The notes: generated by a model not told the origin, from the sequence alone. A DNA stretch of 64,000 nt from Sphingomonas sp. 32-62-10 (GCA_002280555.1 NCEE01000014.1:1-64000); one strand, 5' to 3'. Counted from the first letter of the stretch, positions 8,880 to 18,090 are shown. Program-made: numbers and translations.

Positions 8880-9231
8880 TGAACAGCGCGGTCGCCTCTC
8901 CCGTTACATCGGCGGTGTGCCAGCAACCGGGCGGGTTGATCGCGTAATCGCCTGCACCGATCGTGACTGTTGCGGTGCTGCCATCGGCCATTTCCTGGTG
9001 GAGCGTCATCACACCGCTGACGCAGATAACGACTTCGTCACCCAGCGGGTGCATTTCCCACGAATCCCAGTTTTCGGTGAAGCGGTACATCGACACCAGC
9101 CGCCCCTCGATCCCGTCGGAATCGTGGCGCTCGCCATAGCCTTGATACCACTCCATGCCGGTGAAATCGGGTTGCGCGATCGCCTTGGCGCCGGGGCCGA
9201 GATGGATCGGGGTGGTCACCAGCGATGGCAT
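8842..9231 (-). CDS. cupin-domain protein
   Basis: A 129-residue single-domain cupin (double-stranded beta-helix), probably cytoplasmic and metal-binding. The visible metal-ligand region is WEMHPLGDEVVICVSG, and the second motif is GDYAINPPGCWHTAD. Enzyme or sensor function cannot be assigned. The ATG is preceded by AAAGGACAACGGACC, a good ribosome binding site. It lies downstream of the aminopeptidase P gene on the same strand, separated by a short stretch holding a possible 47-residue membrane protein. Confidence 0.8.
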   Translation of the reverse strand: MPSLVTTPIHLGPGAKAIAQPDFTGMEWYQGYGERHDSDGIEGRLVSMYRFTENWDSWEMHPLGDEVVICVSGVMTLHQEMADGSTATVTIGAGDYAINPPGCWHTADVTGEATALFITAGLGTTHRPR

Positions 9232-9287
9232 GGTCCGTTGTCCTTTTCAGCCAGGATCGCCGACTACAGCCGATCTCCAAACAAGCA

Positions 9288-9431
9288 TTAATGACTGCCC
9301 AGCCAATAACCAATGCCATAGCTGGCTTTGCCAATAACCGGCACTAATATCGCAAAGCCTGCGATAACGGCGAAAACTATAACTGCCTTTATGATGCGTC
9401 GGCGATCGGTGCGCATTTCTTGACCAGCCAT
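9288..9431 (-). CDS. possible 47-residue single-pass membrane protein
   Basis: On the minus strand ATG 9429-9431 opens a 47-codon frame ending at TAA 9288-9290. The product starts with a polar, basic segment (MAGQEMRTDRRRIIK), has one hydrophobic helix (AVIVFAVIAGFAILVPVIG, about residues 16-34) and ends in a Gly/Tyr tail. This is the 'positive-inside' layout of small membrane proteins. It overlaps the 3' end of the aminopeptidase P gene by 43 bases and lies in a stretch of visibly lower G+C. No family is recognised. It could be a chance frame, although the clean topology argues for it. Confidence 0.45.
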   Translation of the reverse strand: MAGQEMRTDRRRIIKAVIVFAVIAGFAILVPVIGKASYGIGYWLGSH

Positions 9432-11194
9432 GCCAAATCCTCACTATCCAATTGTAGAGAAAGGATTTTTAGTACGCGCGCGTGATAAGCGTCAAGCCAA
9501 TTGCGTTCCACGTCAGTCAGCACCTCAGCCACGATCAAGCTGCGCTCGATCGGGCAGAAGGTGAGCGTTTCGAATCCAAGCATCGGTGTTTCCGCCCCCT
9601 CGATCGCGCGGTCCTCGACCAGGATCAGGTTTTCGATGCGGATGCCATATTCGCCCGCCTTGTAGTAGCCGGGCTCGTTCGAAATGATCATGCCCGCGCG
9701 CAGTGGCTCGGATGGGCCACCGCCGGGATAACTGGGCTGGGCGATCCGCTGCGGCCCTTCATGCACCGACAGATAGGCGCCGACGCCGTGGCCGGTACCG
9801 TGCGCATAATCGAGCCCTGCCTCCCATAATGGTCGCCGCGCAAAGGCATCGAGTTGCCCGCCATTGGTGCCATGCGGAAACACGGCGGTGGCGAGCGCGA
9901 TATGGCCCTTCAGCACGCGGGTGAAGCGGTCGCGCATTTCCACGGTCGGCGCGCCGATTGGCAGCACGCGGGTGACGTCCGTCGTGCCATCGGCATATTG
10001 CCCGCCCGAATCGACCAGATAGAGCTGGCCGAGCTCAAGCGGCGCGTTCGATTGCTCGTCCACCTTGTAATGCGGGCTCGCGCCATGTGCGCCGGTGGCG
10101 GAAATCGTGTCGAAAGACGTGTCGAGCAACACACCCGATGCCTGACGAAACTCGAGGAGCTTGGCCGCGCAGCTGAGTTCGGTCTGTCCGCCCTTGGGGG
10201 CTTCGGCCTCCACCCAGCGCAGAAACCGCGCCAGCGCCGCGCCATCACGCGCGGAGGCCGCACGGTGCCCCGCGATTTCGACTGGGTTCTTCAGCGCCTT
10301 GGCGAGCACCACCGGATCGCGCTGCGCCATGACGGTTGCGCCGCCCGCATCGAGCGCATCGAAGATCGCGGCGACCGCGCGTTCCGGGTCGGCCGCTACG
10401 CGCTTGCCGGCATAAAGCGACAGCGCGGCGGCGAAATCGCGGCGATCATGAACCCGGATCGCATTGCCCAGATGCTGCCGCACCGCATCAGTCAGCTTTT
10501 CGGGGGCGATGAACAGATCAGCGGTGCCGTCTGCCTGCACGATCGTATAGGCGAGCGCGACGGGGGTATGATCGACATCGGCACCGCGGATGTTGAAGGC
10601 CCAGGCGATCGAATCGAGGGCAGTCAGCACCACCGCATCGGCCTTTCGCGCGGCGAGCCAGTCGGCGATCCCGGCGCGCTTTTCGGCGGAGGACTGCCCG
10701 GCCTGATCATCGGCATGGACCGACAATGTGGCATTGGAGGGGGCGGGGCGATCCGGCCAGACGGCATCGACCGGGTTGGTATCGACGGGCACCAGCACCG
10801 CGCCGCGCTGGGCCAGCGCGCGGTTCGCCTCATTCACCCAGGCGCGAGTGTGCAGCCAGGGATCATAGCCGATCCGCGCGCCCTGCGGTGCGTTCTCGGC
10901 GAGCCAGGCGGCGATGCTCGTCTGCGGCACGCCGACATAGGCCCAGTGATTGCCATCGACCTGCTGGCGCACTTGCAGCGTATAGCGCCCATCGGTGAAG
11001 ATCGCCGCCGCTTCGGGCAGCACCGCCGCCGCGCCCGCCGATCCCTGGAAGCCGGTCAGCCAGGCGAGGCGCTGCGCATAGCCGCCGACATATTCGCTCA
11101 TATGCTCATCGGTAAGCGGCACGACGAACCCGTCGAGGCGATCGCGCTTCAATTGATCGCGCAGGGCGCGGAGACGGTCGGCGTAAGTGGACAT
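9389..11194 (-). CDS. pepP: Xaa-Pro aminopeptidase (aminopeptidase P, M24 family)
   Basis: A cytoplasmic dinuclear metallopeptidase that removes N-terminal residues before proline. It has 601 residues from ATG 11192-11194, with AGGA seven bases upstream; TTG 11200 is less likely. Two creatinase-like N-terminal domains (EHMSEYVGGYAQRLAWLTGF near the start) precede the pita-bread catalytic domain. The metal ligands are in DSGGQYADGTTDVTR, HGTGHGVGAYL, ISNEPGYY and GIRIENL. The length fits the long three-domain form, as in eukaryotic XPNPEP1. The last 25 or so residues (VLKILSLQLDSEDLAWLVKK) are less G+C-rich than the rest. It is divergent from oligopeptidase B, another proline/basic-residue peptidase. 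Confidence 0.9.
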   Translation of the reverse strand: MSTYADRLRALRDQLKRDRLDGFVVPLTDEHMSEYVGGYAQRLAWLTGFQGSAGAAAVLPEAAAIFTDGRYTLQVRQQVDGNHWAYVGVPQTSIAAWLAENAPQGARIGYDPWLHTRAWVNEANRALAQRGAVLVPVDTNPVDAVWPDRPAPSNATLSVHADDQAGQSSAEKRAGIADWLAARKADAVVLTALDSIAWAFNIRGADVDHTPVALAYTIVQADGTADLFIAPEKLTDAVRQHLGNAIRVHDRRDFAAALSLYAGKRVAADPERAVAAIFDALDAGGATVMAQRDPVVLAKALKNPVEIAGHRAASARDGAALARFLRWVEAEAPKGGQTELSCAAKLLEFRQASGVLLDTSFDTISATGAHGASPHYKVDEQSNAPLELGQLYLVDSGGQYADGTTDVTRVLPIGAPTVEMRDRFTRVLKGHIALATAVFPHGTNGGQLDAFARRPLWEAGLDYAHGTGHGVGAYLSVHEGPQRIAQPSYPGGGPSEPLRAGMIISNEPGYYKAGEYGIRIENLILVEDRAIEGAETPMLGFETLTFCPIERSLIVAEVLTDVERNWLDAYHARVLKILSLQLDSEDLAWLVKKCAPIADAS

Positions 11195-11301
11195 GGGCAA
11201 TCCTGAATGTCGTTGCTGGTGGCCATCCTACGCCCTCGACCGGGTTCAAGTCGAGCCGCCGCCTCTCGACTTCGCGCGATACGCAGGGCTAGGGATATGC
11301 G

Positions 11302-13362
11302 ATGAAAACCAGCACCACGCCGCCGCGCGCCGATCGCCGCCAATTCAGCTTCACCGCGCACGGGGTAATAATCGACGATCCCTATGCTTGGCTGAAGGAC
11401 CCCGGTTATCCAGAGGTCACCGATAAGGATGTGCTGGCCTATCTCGAAGCGGAAAACGCCTATTTTGAAGGTGTAATGGCGCCGCTCAAGCCGCTGACTG
11501 ACCGGCTCTATGAAGAGATGAAGGGTCGCATCAAGGAAGACGATAGCTCCGTCCCGCAAAAGGATGGCGACTGGCTCTACTGGACCGCGTTCGAAACCGG
11601 CGGGCAGTATCGCAAATGGTGGCGCAAGCCGGTTGCTGGCGGCCCCGATGAGCTGCTGCTCGACGAACCGGCGCTGGCCGAGGGCAAGGAATATTTCCGG
11701 CTCGGTGCGCTGTCGGTCAGCAATGACGGGCGGCTGATGGCCTATGCGATCGACGACAATGGCTCGGAACGGTTCGAAGTACGGGTGAAGGTGATTGCGA
11801 CCGGCGAGCATCTCCCCGAAGTGATCCCCGGCATGCTCTCCGAAATCGTCTGGGCGGCGGATGACAGCGGGTTCCTTTATGGCCTCGCCAATGATCAGTG
11901 GCGGACGGACAATGCCCGCTTCCACCGGCTCGGCACCCCCGTCAGCGACGATATCGAGTTGTTCAAGGAAGCCGATGAGGGCTTCCGCGTCGGCGTGTCG
12001 GAAACGAGCGACCGGCACTGGATCGTCATCGCGACGGGCGATCATGTGACGAGCGAAGTGTGGCTGGTGCCCGCGAGCGATCCGCTCGCCAAGCCGGTGT
12101 GCGTTTCGCCGCGTCAGGTTGGCCGTGAATATGATGTCGATGCGCATGGCGACACGCTGTTCATCCACACCAACGATACTCACCCCAATTTCCGGCTGTG
12201 CACCGCGCCGGTCAGCGATCCCGGCAGCTGGATCGAACTGATCGGCGCATCATCCGATTTCTACATGACCGGGGTGAGCTGTTTCGCGAAGTTCTTCATC
12301 GTCGACGGGCGCGAGGCGGGGCTCGATCAGATCGAGATCCATAGCTACGACGGCGGCACCCCGCGCCGGATCGAGTTCCCCGAAGCGAGCTATGACGCGG
12401 GCCTTGGCGACAATCCCGAATATGACATGAGCGTGCTGCGGCTCGGTTATGAATCGATGGTCACGCCGGGCACGGTCTATGACTATGACGTCGCGACGGG
12501 CGAAAAGACCGTGCTGAAGGTGCAGGAAATCCCGTCGGGCTATGATGCGGCTAAATATGCCACTGACCGGCTGCATATCACCGCGCGCGACGGCACGCAG
12601 GTGCCCGTCTCGATCGTCTATCCGGCTGATTTCCCGAAGGACGGCAGCCGCCCGCTCTTCCTTTATGCGTACGGCGCTTATGGCTACGCGATCCCACCGG
12701 GCTTTTCGACCGGGCGGTTGTCGTTGCTCGATCGCGGCTTTGCCTATGCCATTGCGCATATCCGCGGCGGCGATGATCTGGGCCAGCAATGGTATCTCGA
12801 CGGCAAGCTCGACAAGCGCACCAACACGTTCAACGATTTCGTCGATGTGGCGAAAGGGCTGATCGCGGATGGCTGGACGAGCGCGGGTAAGATCGCCATC
12901 GCGGGTCGATCGGCGGGGGGAGAGCTGATGGGCGCGGTGGTGAATAGCGATCCTGAATTGTGGGGTGCAGTCATCGCCGACGTGCCGTTCGTCGACGTGC
13001 TCAACACGATGATGGACGCCTCGCTGCCGCTGACGCCGGGCGAATGGCCTGAATGGGGCAACCCGATTGAGGACAAGGCGGCGTTCGATCTGATCCGCAG
13101 CTATTCGCCCTATGATCAGGTGAGCGCGCAGGCCTATCCGCCGATGTTCATCAGCGGAGGCCTCAACGATCCGCGCGTCACCTATTGGGAGCCCGCCAAA
13201 TGGGCCGCCAAGCTGCGGCACGAGAAAACCGACGACAATGTGTTGCTGCTCAAAACCAATATGGGCGCGGGGCATGGCGGCAAATCGGGCCGGTTCGAAA
13301 GTTTGCGCGAAGCCGCCGAAGAGCACGCCTTTGTGCTGTGGCAGCTGGGGGTGGAGGGTTAG
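11302..13362 (+). CDS. ptrB: oligopeptidase B (S9A prolyl-oligopeptidase family)
   Basis: A serine peptidase that cleaves short peptides, typically after Lys/Arg. It has 686 residues with no signal peptide, so it is cytoplasmic or exported by another route. An N-terminal beta-propeller (about 70-410) covers a C-terminal alpha/beta-hydrolase domain. The catalytic residues are Ser537 (GRSAGGELMG), Asp623 (GGLNDPRV) and His658 (GAGHGGKSG). The segment EWPEWGNP downstream of the serine is typical of oligopeptidase B. Its TAG and the stop of the convergent RidA gene interlock in TTAG. Confidence 0.9.
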   Translation: MKTSTTPPRADRRQFSFTAHGVIIDDPYAWLKDPGYPEVTDKDVLAYLEAENAYFEGVMAPLKPLTDRLYEEMKGRIKEDDSSVPQKDGDWLYWTAFETGGQYRKWWRKPVAGGPDELLLDEPALAEGKEYFRLGALSVSNDGRLMAYAIDDNGSERFEVRVKVIATGEHLPEVIPGMLSEIVWAADDSGFLYGLANDQWRTDNARFHRLGTPVSDDIELFKEADEGFRVGVSETSDRHWIVIATGDHVTSEVWLVPASDPLAKPVCVSPRQVGREYDVDAHGDTLFIHTNDTHPNFRLCTAPVSDPGSWIELIGASSDFYMTGVSCFAKFFIVDGREAGLDQIEIHSYDGGTPRRIEFPEASYDAGLGDNPEYDMSVLRLGYESMVTPGTVYDYDVATGEKTVLKVQEIPSGYDAAKYATDRLHITARDGTQVPVSIVYPADFPKDGSRPLFLYAYGAYGYAIPPGFSTGRLSLLDRGFAYAIAHIRGGDDLGQQWYLDGKLDKRTNTFNDFVDVAKGLIADGWTSAGKIAIAGRSAGGELMGAVVNSDPELWGAVIADVPFVDVLNTMMDASLPLTPGEWPEWGNPIEDKAAFDLIRSYSPYDQVSAQAYPPMFISGGLNDPRVTYWEPAKWAAKLRHEKTDDNVLLLKTNMGAGHGGKSGRFESLREAAEEHAFVLWQLGVEG

Positions 13363-13808
13363 TAAGCAGCACTTAAAGGATTGAATTCAGGTAGATAGGC
13401 AGTGACCTCGACCTCAACCATAAACTCCGGCTGCGCCAATCGCGGTACTTCGATCCAGGGAGCCGAAGCCGGAAGGGAATGGCCAGCGAAAGCGGCCAAG
13501 CGACGAGCCGCTCCTTCGGCCAAAAATCGCGGCAGATCGGTCGTGACGATTGCTTCACGAACAATGTGCGATAGCGTTGCGCCATGAGCAGCCAATGATT
13601 GACGGATGCTTTCGTACACATTGTCAACCTGAGTCGGCATGTCGTCAACAGCGGTCGGGTTTCCGTTTGCATCGATGCTTACGGTCCCGGAAACGAATAC
13701 AAATGGCCCGACGTGTACAGCTTGGACATAGCCCCACAATTCTTCAAACCCATGGAGCTGGATCATGTGTTTGGTTGAGACCGGACAGACATTGGCTTCA
13801 AGCGGCAT
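13359..13808 (-). CDS. RidA/YjgF-family protein
   Basis: RidA-type proteins are trimeric; the founding member hydrolyses reactive enamine/imine intermediates from PLP enzymes. It has 149 residues. The core reads VFVSGTVSIDANGN...QVDNVYESIRQSLAAHGA, then VTTDL and a C-terminal VEVEVTAYLP. The conserved C-terminal arginine of true RidA (usually R in 'AR.PKD..VEI') is not obvious, because PRLAQPEFMVEVEV aligns there. It may belong to a related subgroup with another activity. The start is supported by AAGGAG eight bases before ATG. Base composition is lower in G+C than the neighbours, which suggests later acquisition together with the divergent HxlR regulator. Confidence 0.82.
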   Translation of the reverse strand: MPLEANVCPVSTKHMIQLHGFEELWGYVQAVHVGPFVFVSGTVSIDANGNPTAVDDMPTQVDNVYESIRQSLAAHGATLSHIVREAIVTTDLPRFLAEGAARRLAAFAGHSLPASAPWIEVPRLAQPEFMVEVEVTAYLPEFNPLSAAY

Positions 13809-13835
13809 AACGGCAACTCCTTTTCGCGAGCATGC

Positions 13836-13865
13836 CTTATGAAGCTTGGTGTCGATCTACATAAG
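13836..13865. promoter_or_regulatory. inverted repeat between ridA-like and hxlR-like genes, candidate operator
   Basis: CTTATG (13836-13841) and CATAAG (13860-13865) are perfect inverted six-base arms 18 bases apart, in the 95-base gap between the divergent RidA and HxlR genes. HxlR regulators usually sit next to and control a divergent target gene. Binding is inferred, not shown. Confidence 0.35.
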
Positions 13866-13903
13866 AAGGCACTTTTCGGTCCGTTACTGATGCGAGGGTA
13901 AGT

Positions 13904-14248
13904 ATGAATGTCCACTCCGACTGTGTGCTCGACCAGAGCAGCGGACCGCGACGACTGCTCCAAGTCATTGGCAACAAATGGGCTCTCCTCATCGTGTATG
14001 CTTTGGAACCCGGTATGCTGCGCTTCAACGCACTGGAACGAGCACTTCCAGGTATCAGCCAGAAGATGCTGGCACAGTCATTGAAGCGGCTGGAAGCAGC
14101 AGGCCTCGTGGATCGTCATGCCTTCGCAGAGGTGCCGCCACACGTCGAATACCGGCTGACGCCGCTGGGGCATTCGCTTGCCCCGGTTACGATAGCAATT
14201 TGCGATTGGGCGAGTGATTACGCACACTTGCTTGGTGACGCCCCGTGA
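13904..14248 (+). CDS. HxlR-family winged-helix transcriptional regulator
   Basis: A 114-residue DNA-binding regulator. It has the HxlR signature: a cysteine near the N-terminus (Cys7, SDCVLDQ), the recognition pattern IGNKWALLIVYAL (family: G.KW...IL..L), RFNALERALPGISQKMLAQSLKRLEAAGLV and a wing VEYRLTPLG. Members such as HypR and QorR sense redox or electrophile stress through the N-terminal Cys. It is divergent from the RidA-like gene and overlaps the downstream thioesterase start by four bases. G+C is somewhat lower than average. The effector is unknown. Confidence 0.85.
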   Translation: MNVHSDCVLDQSSGPRRLLQVIGNKWALLIVYALEPGMLRFNALERALPGISQKMLAQSLKRLEAAGLVDRHAFAEVPPHVEYRLTPLGHSLAPVTIAICDWASDYAHLLGDAP

Positions 14249-14646
14249 CTCGATTTACCCGCGCCATCACGGCGACGCCCGACGACATCGACGAACTCGG
14301 TCATGTCAACAATGCGGTGTGGGTGCGGTGGATTCAGGATATCGCCGTCGCGCACTGGCAGGCGGTGGCCCCGGTCGAGCATGTCGCCGCCTATATCTGG
14401 GTCGTCACCCGGCACGAGATCGATTATCGTGGCAATGTTGGCCCCGGCGAGAGCGTGACGGGGGAGACCTGGGTGCCCGGCAAACCCTATGGTGCGCGGT
14501 TCGATCGCCACGTTCGCTTTACCGGCAGCGATGGCAAGGTGAAGGTGGAGGCGGTATCGACCTGGGCGCTGCTCGATCGCGCGACGGTGCGGCTGCTCCG
14601 GGTGCGGGAGGAGATCGCGGCACCGTTTCTGGATTCACCTTCATGA
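14245..14646 (+). CDS. 4-hydroxybenzoyl-CoA-type (hotdog) acyl-CoA thioesterase
   Basis: A 133-residue single hotdog-fold protein expected to hydrolyse acyl-CoA thioesters. The active-site pattern is DELGHVNNAVWVRWIQDIA, with the Asp/His-Asn-Asn of the YbgC/4HBT group near residues 12-19. ETWVPGKPYGARFDRHVRF forms the second half. It begins at GTG 14245, overlapping the HxlR gene stop by four bases, so the two are probably co-transcribed. The substrate is unknown. Confidence 0.82.
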   Translation: MTRFTRAITATPDDIDELGHVNNAVWVRWIQDIAVAHWQAVAPVEHVAAYIWVVTRHEIDYRGNVGPGESVTGETWVPGKPYGARFDRHVRFTGSDGKVKVEAVSTWALLDRATVRLLRVREEIAAPFLDSPS

Positions 14647-14689
14647 TGTCGGGCATGATGCAGGGCGGGGATCGGATCGAGTACCAAGC

Positions 14690-15307
14690 ATGACCGAACC
14701 ACAGAAGATACTGGCCTTTGCAACCCCGGTGATCAGCGTCGTGCTGGATCATGACGCGGGCTTTAATGCCGAGCTTGCCCGGGTCATCCGCGCCCGGCGT
14801 GATGTGTCTGAAGGCGTCATGCGCTCCAATGTCGGCGGCTGGCATTCGGACACACGATTGTTACACTGGGCGGGTGAGCAGGTGGCGCCGGTGATCCGCC
14901 GGATGGTCGAACTTGCCGATGCGAACATCGTCGATACCCAGGCGCTGCTCGGTGAGCGGCGCGGCTGGCTGCTCGAGGCATGGGCGAACATCAATCCGCC
15001 AGGCAGCGCGAATGCCCCGCATGTGCACGGCGGAAGCTTCTGGTCGGGCGTTTATTACGTCGCGGTGCCCGAGGGGGAAGGCGGCGAAATCACGTTTGAC
15101 GATCCCCGCCTGCCCATGATCGAAATGCATGCGCCGATGCTCCGGTTCCGCGACTCCGGCGGTGAGCGCGTGCTTCGGATCAAGCCCGTCGCGTCGCAAT
15201 TGCTGCTGTTTCCCGCCTGGCTCCGCCACGCGGTTGAGCCATGGCAAGGTGAGGGCGAACGCATATCGATCGCCGTCAACCTGACCGCGCCGCCGTTGAA
15301 GCGGTAG
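14690..15307 (+). CDS. TIGR02466-family putative 2-oxoglutarate/Fe(II) oxygenase
   Basis: A 205-residue protein with the layout of the TIGR02466 group, a distant relative of prolyl hydroxylases. Candidate metal-binding residues are His in APHVHGGSFWSGVYYV and His in LLFPAWLRHAVEPW, followed by the Arg of ERISIAVNL that would bind 2-oxoglutarate. Trp-rich strands (WLLEAWANINPPG) are family-typical. The substrate is unknown. It follows the thioesterase gene after 43 bases on the same strand. The N-terminus (MTEPQKILAFATPVISVVL) shows no signal peptide. Confidence 0.72.
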   Translation: MTEPQKILAFATPVISVVLDHDAGFNAELARVIRARRDVSEGVMRSNVGGWHSDTRLLHWAGEQVAPVIRRMVELADANIVDTQALLGERRGWLLEAWANINPPGSANAPHVHGGSFWSGVYYVAVPEGEGGEITFDDPRLPMIEMHAPMLRFRDSGGERVLRIKPVASQLLLFPAWLRHAVEPWQGEGERISIAVNLTAPPLKR

Positions 15308-15337
15308 CCAGTTCTCCTGAAACTCGAAATCAAAACG

Positions 15338-15407
15338 CCCGTTCGCCCTGAGCGAAGTCGAAGGGCAAGCGCAGCGCTTGGGCTTCGACTTCGCTCAGCC
15401 CGAACGG
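15338..15407. repeat. REP-like palindromic repeat, copy 1
   Basis: CCCGTTCGCCCTGAGCGAAG at the left end pairs imperfectly with CTTCGCTCAGCCCGAACGGG at the right end, giving a roughly 70-base foldback between the TIGR02466 gene and ppc. The same element, in the opposite sense, is at 28523-28591. Elements with GCTGAGCGAAGTCGAAG are frequent between genes of sphingomonads and other G+C-rich proteobacteria, to my knowledge. It may end transcription or bind nucleoid proteins. Confidence 0.8.
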
Positions 15408-15466
15408 GTTCGGGATTGTTTCAACCTGACGTCATCTCATTCCAAATGGTCGTTGCTTGCGCCCGC

Positions 15467-18059
15467 CTACCCACTGTTCCTGAGCGCGGTCGCGATTGCG
15501 TTGATCGACAGCAAAATGCCCTCGCCTATCCGCTCGTCTTTCTCGCCTGCCCGCCTGCGTTTGATCAGCTCGATCTGCAACAGGTTCAGCGGCTCGATAT
15601 AGGGCAAGCGCAGCCGGATCGATGCATCGAGCGCTGGGTTGTTGGCCAGCAGATGCGGCTGGCCGGTGGCGAGCAGCAAGCCATCACGGCTGCGATGCCA
15701 GCCGTCGCTGATCCGGGTAAAGATAGCGTCCGCCATCACTCGATCCTCCACCAGGGTCGCGTAGCGCGCGGCGATGCCCATGTCGGATTTGGCGATCACT
15801 TGCTCCATATTGGCGAGCATCGCTGCAAAGAATGGCCAGCCCGCCGCCATTTCCTGCAACAGCGCCTTGTCCTCAAAGGCAGCGATCGCGGTGCCGACCC
15901 CGTACCAGCCCGGCAGCATCACCCGCGCTTGCGCCCAGCTGAATACCCAGGGGATGGCGCGCAAATCCTCGATCCGGTCAGATTTGGTGCGGCTGGCCGG
16001 ACGGGAGCCGATTTTCAGGCCGGATATTTCGGCGATCCTCGCGCAACCGCCTGGCACAGTGCAGGGCCGCATCCGGATTACCGAACAGGGCGAAGTCATT
16101 GCCGGCAAATATGGCACGCGCGAAACGCGTGCCATATTTGCCGGCAATGACTTCGCCCTGTTCGGTAATCCGGATGCGGCCCTGCACTGTGCCAGGCGGT
16201 TGCGCGAGGATCGCCGAAAAGGACGATCCGCCGCCGCGCCCTACGGCGCCGCCACGCCCATGGAACAGCTGCATTGCGACGCCCGCCGCCTCGAATACCG
16301 GGGCCAGCGCAGTCGAGGCGCGGCTAAGGCTCCAGGTGGATGTCAGATAACCGCCATCCTTGTTGCTGTCCGAATAGCCGATCATCACTTCCTGATGGCC
16401 GCGCGCGCGTGCAATCGCGGCAATTTCGGGCAGCGCCAGATAGGCGGCCATCACGCCGGGTGCCGCCTCCAGATCGCCGATCGTCTCGAATAGCGGCACC
16501 GCCATGATCGCGGCGTGCGGCGGCGTGCCCTTTCCCTGGCCGGGCCGGTATAGCCCGGCTTCCTTGAGCAACAGGTTTACCTCAAGCAAATCGGAGACCG
16601 ATTGCGCCATCGACACGACATAATTGGCGATGCAGGCAGGACCGTAAATCGCATGGGCTTCGGCCGCCGCATGGAGGATCGCGATTTCGGACGTGGTTTC
16701 GTCGCGATAGGCCGCATAGGGGCTGGTGAGCGGTCGCGGGCTGGCGAGTTCGCGGCGCAGCAGCGCGATCCGCGCGTCCTCATCCAGCGCCAGATAATCA
16801 TCGACGACGCCCGCGCCATTCAACAGGTCCGCCACCACGCGTTCGTGCACGGCGCTGTTCTGGCGCATGTCGAGCGTGGCAAGGTGGAAGCCGAAGGTCT
16901 CAATCGCACGGATCAACCGGCCGAGCGCACCCCCGGTGGCCAGCACAGAGCCTCCACCTGACGGGGCATGATCAACCGCCAGGCCGCGCGCAATCGCCGC
17001 CAGATCCTCGCGAAAGGCATGCGGCGCGGGGTAAGGTGCGCCGGTCAACGCGCCGGGGCGCGGCGCAGCCTTGTGCGTCAGCGCAAAGTGCGTTGCGGCC
17101 AGCCGCGCATAGATTCCGGACAGCGCGCGCCGATAGGGTTCGTCCGCCCGCGACAAAGCCGTATCACCGCTCGCCTCAGCCAGCGTGGCTACAGCATCGC
17201 TGACGGTCGTCAGTTCGCTGGAGATCGACAGCTCGGCGCCGAGCAGATGGACCGCATCAAGATAATAGCCAAGCACCGCCTCGCAAGCCTTGCCCAGCGC
17301 CGTGCGGAGCGAGTCCGCCACCACGAACGGGTTGCCATCACGATCGCCGCCAATCCAGCTGCCGGGGCGCAAAAAGCTTGGCGTACGCTGGCCAAGCGCG
17401 CGGTCCCAACGCTGGTAGAGCGCGGGCAGCGTGGGAAGGAAGACGTCCCGCAGATAGCTGAGCGCGGTCTCCACTTCGTCCGCCACATACAACCGCTCGC
17501 GCCGCAGCACTCGGGTTTGCCACAGCAGCGCGATCTGGCGGGAGATCGCCTCATCAACCTGATCGCCATCGGGCGTGATCGCAACCCCCGCATCCCGCAG
17601 CTTCATCAGCTCTGCGATCCGGTTACGATGATCGATCATGCTCTTGCGCCGCACTTCGGTGGGGTGGGCGGTCAGCACCGGCGCGATCAGCGCATTTTCG
17701 AGCAGCGCGATCGTCGCGGCGCTGTCAATCCCGTCGGCGCGGAGTCGGGTGAGGACGGCGGCCAGATCAGCCCCTGGTTCGGCGGTAACACCCTGGCGAT
17801 CCTCAGCCAGATTGGCGAGCATCGAGAACAGCATGAATCCGCGCGTGAAATCGAGCGTCTCATCAAGGCTCAGCCGATCGAGCGCCATGTCCGTCGCGCT
17901 ATGATCGCCCAGTCCGCGATGCCGCTCGACCGAAGCCTGGCGGATCGCCTCGACTCGCTCGAACAGCGCTGTGCCACCATAATCGCGGATCACATCGCCC
18001 AGCAATTTGCCGAGAAAGCGGATATCGGCATTGTTGGTGATCGCGGGGAGGCTAGCCAT
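15467..18059 (-). pseudogene. ppc: phosphoenolpyruvate carboxylase, split by an inverted duplication
   Basis: PEP carboxylase refills the TCA cycle by making oxaloacetate from PEP and bicarbonate. The N-terminal 640 or so residues are intact from ATG 18057-18059: LTAHPTEVRRKS (catalytic His), GGDRDGNPFV, MIGYSDSNKDGG and HGRGGAVGRGGG. After GKYGTR the frame runs into an inverted copy of its own preceding 94 bases and ends at TGA 15978. The true C-terminal part resumes at 16026 in another frame (ISGLKIGSRPASRTKSDR) and is intact to the stop at 15467. By comparison with the family, roughly 70-80 codons between GKYGTRE and the PIAEI region are missing. As assembled the enzyme cannot be made. The cause may be a real template switch or an artefact. 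Confidence 0.88.
16027..16219. repeat. perfect 94-bp inverted repeat with a 5-base loop inside ppc
   Basis: The left arm 16027-16120 and right arm 16126-16219 are exact reverse complements across all 94 bases, separated by CGAAA. The right arm is the authentic ppc coding sequence; the left arm is its inverted copy. The outer end of the left arm meets authentic ppc sequence at ATCGCCGAAA (read on the minus strand). That sequence fits both the copy and the expected 'IAEI' codons, so it is a 10-base microhomology. Confidence 0.97.
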
Positions 18060-18090
18060 GTATGCATGCTGCGCTGCGGCAAGCGCGGGG

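Noticed and set aside
9854..11206. 450-codon plus-strand open frame opposite aminopeptidase P
   Set aside because: The minus strand holds an intact M24 peptidase with all metal ligands; the plus-strand product is Arg/Gly/His-rich and matches nothing.
12250..13326. 358-codon minus-strand open frame inside oligopeptidase B
   Set aside because: The plus strand has the complete catalytic triad; the opposite product is a shadow.
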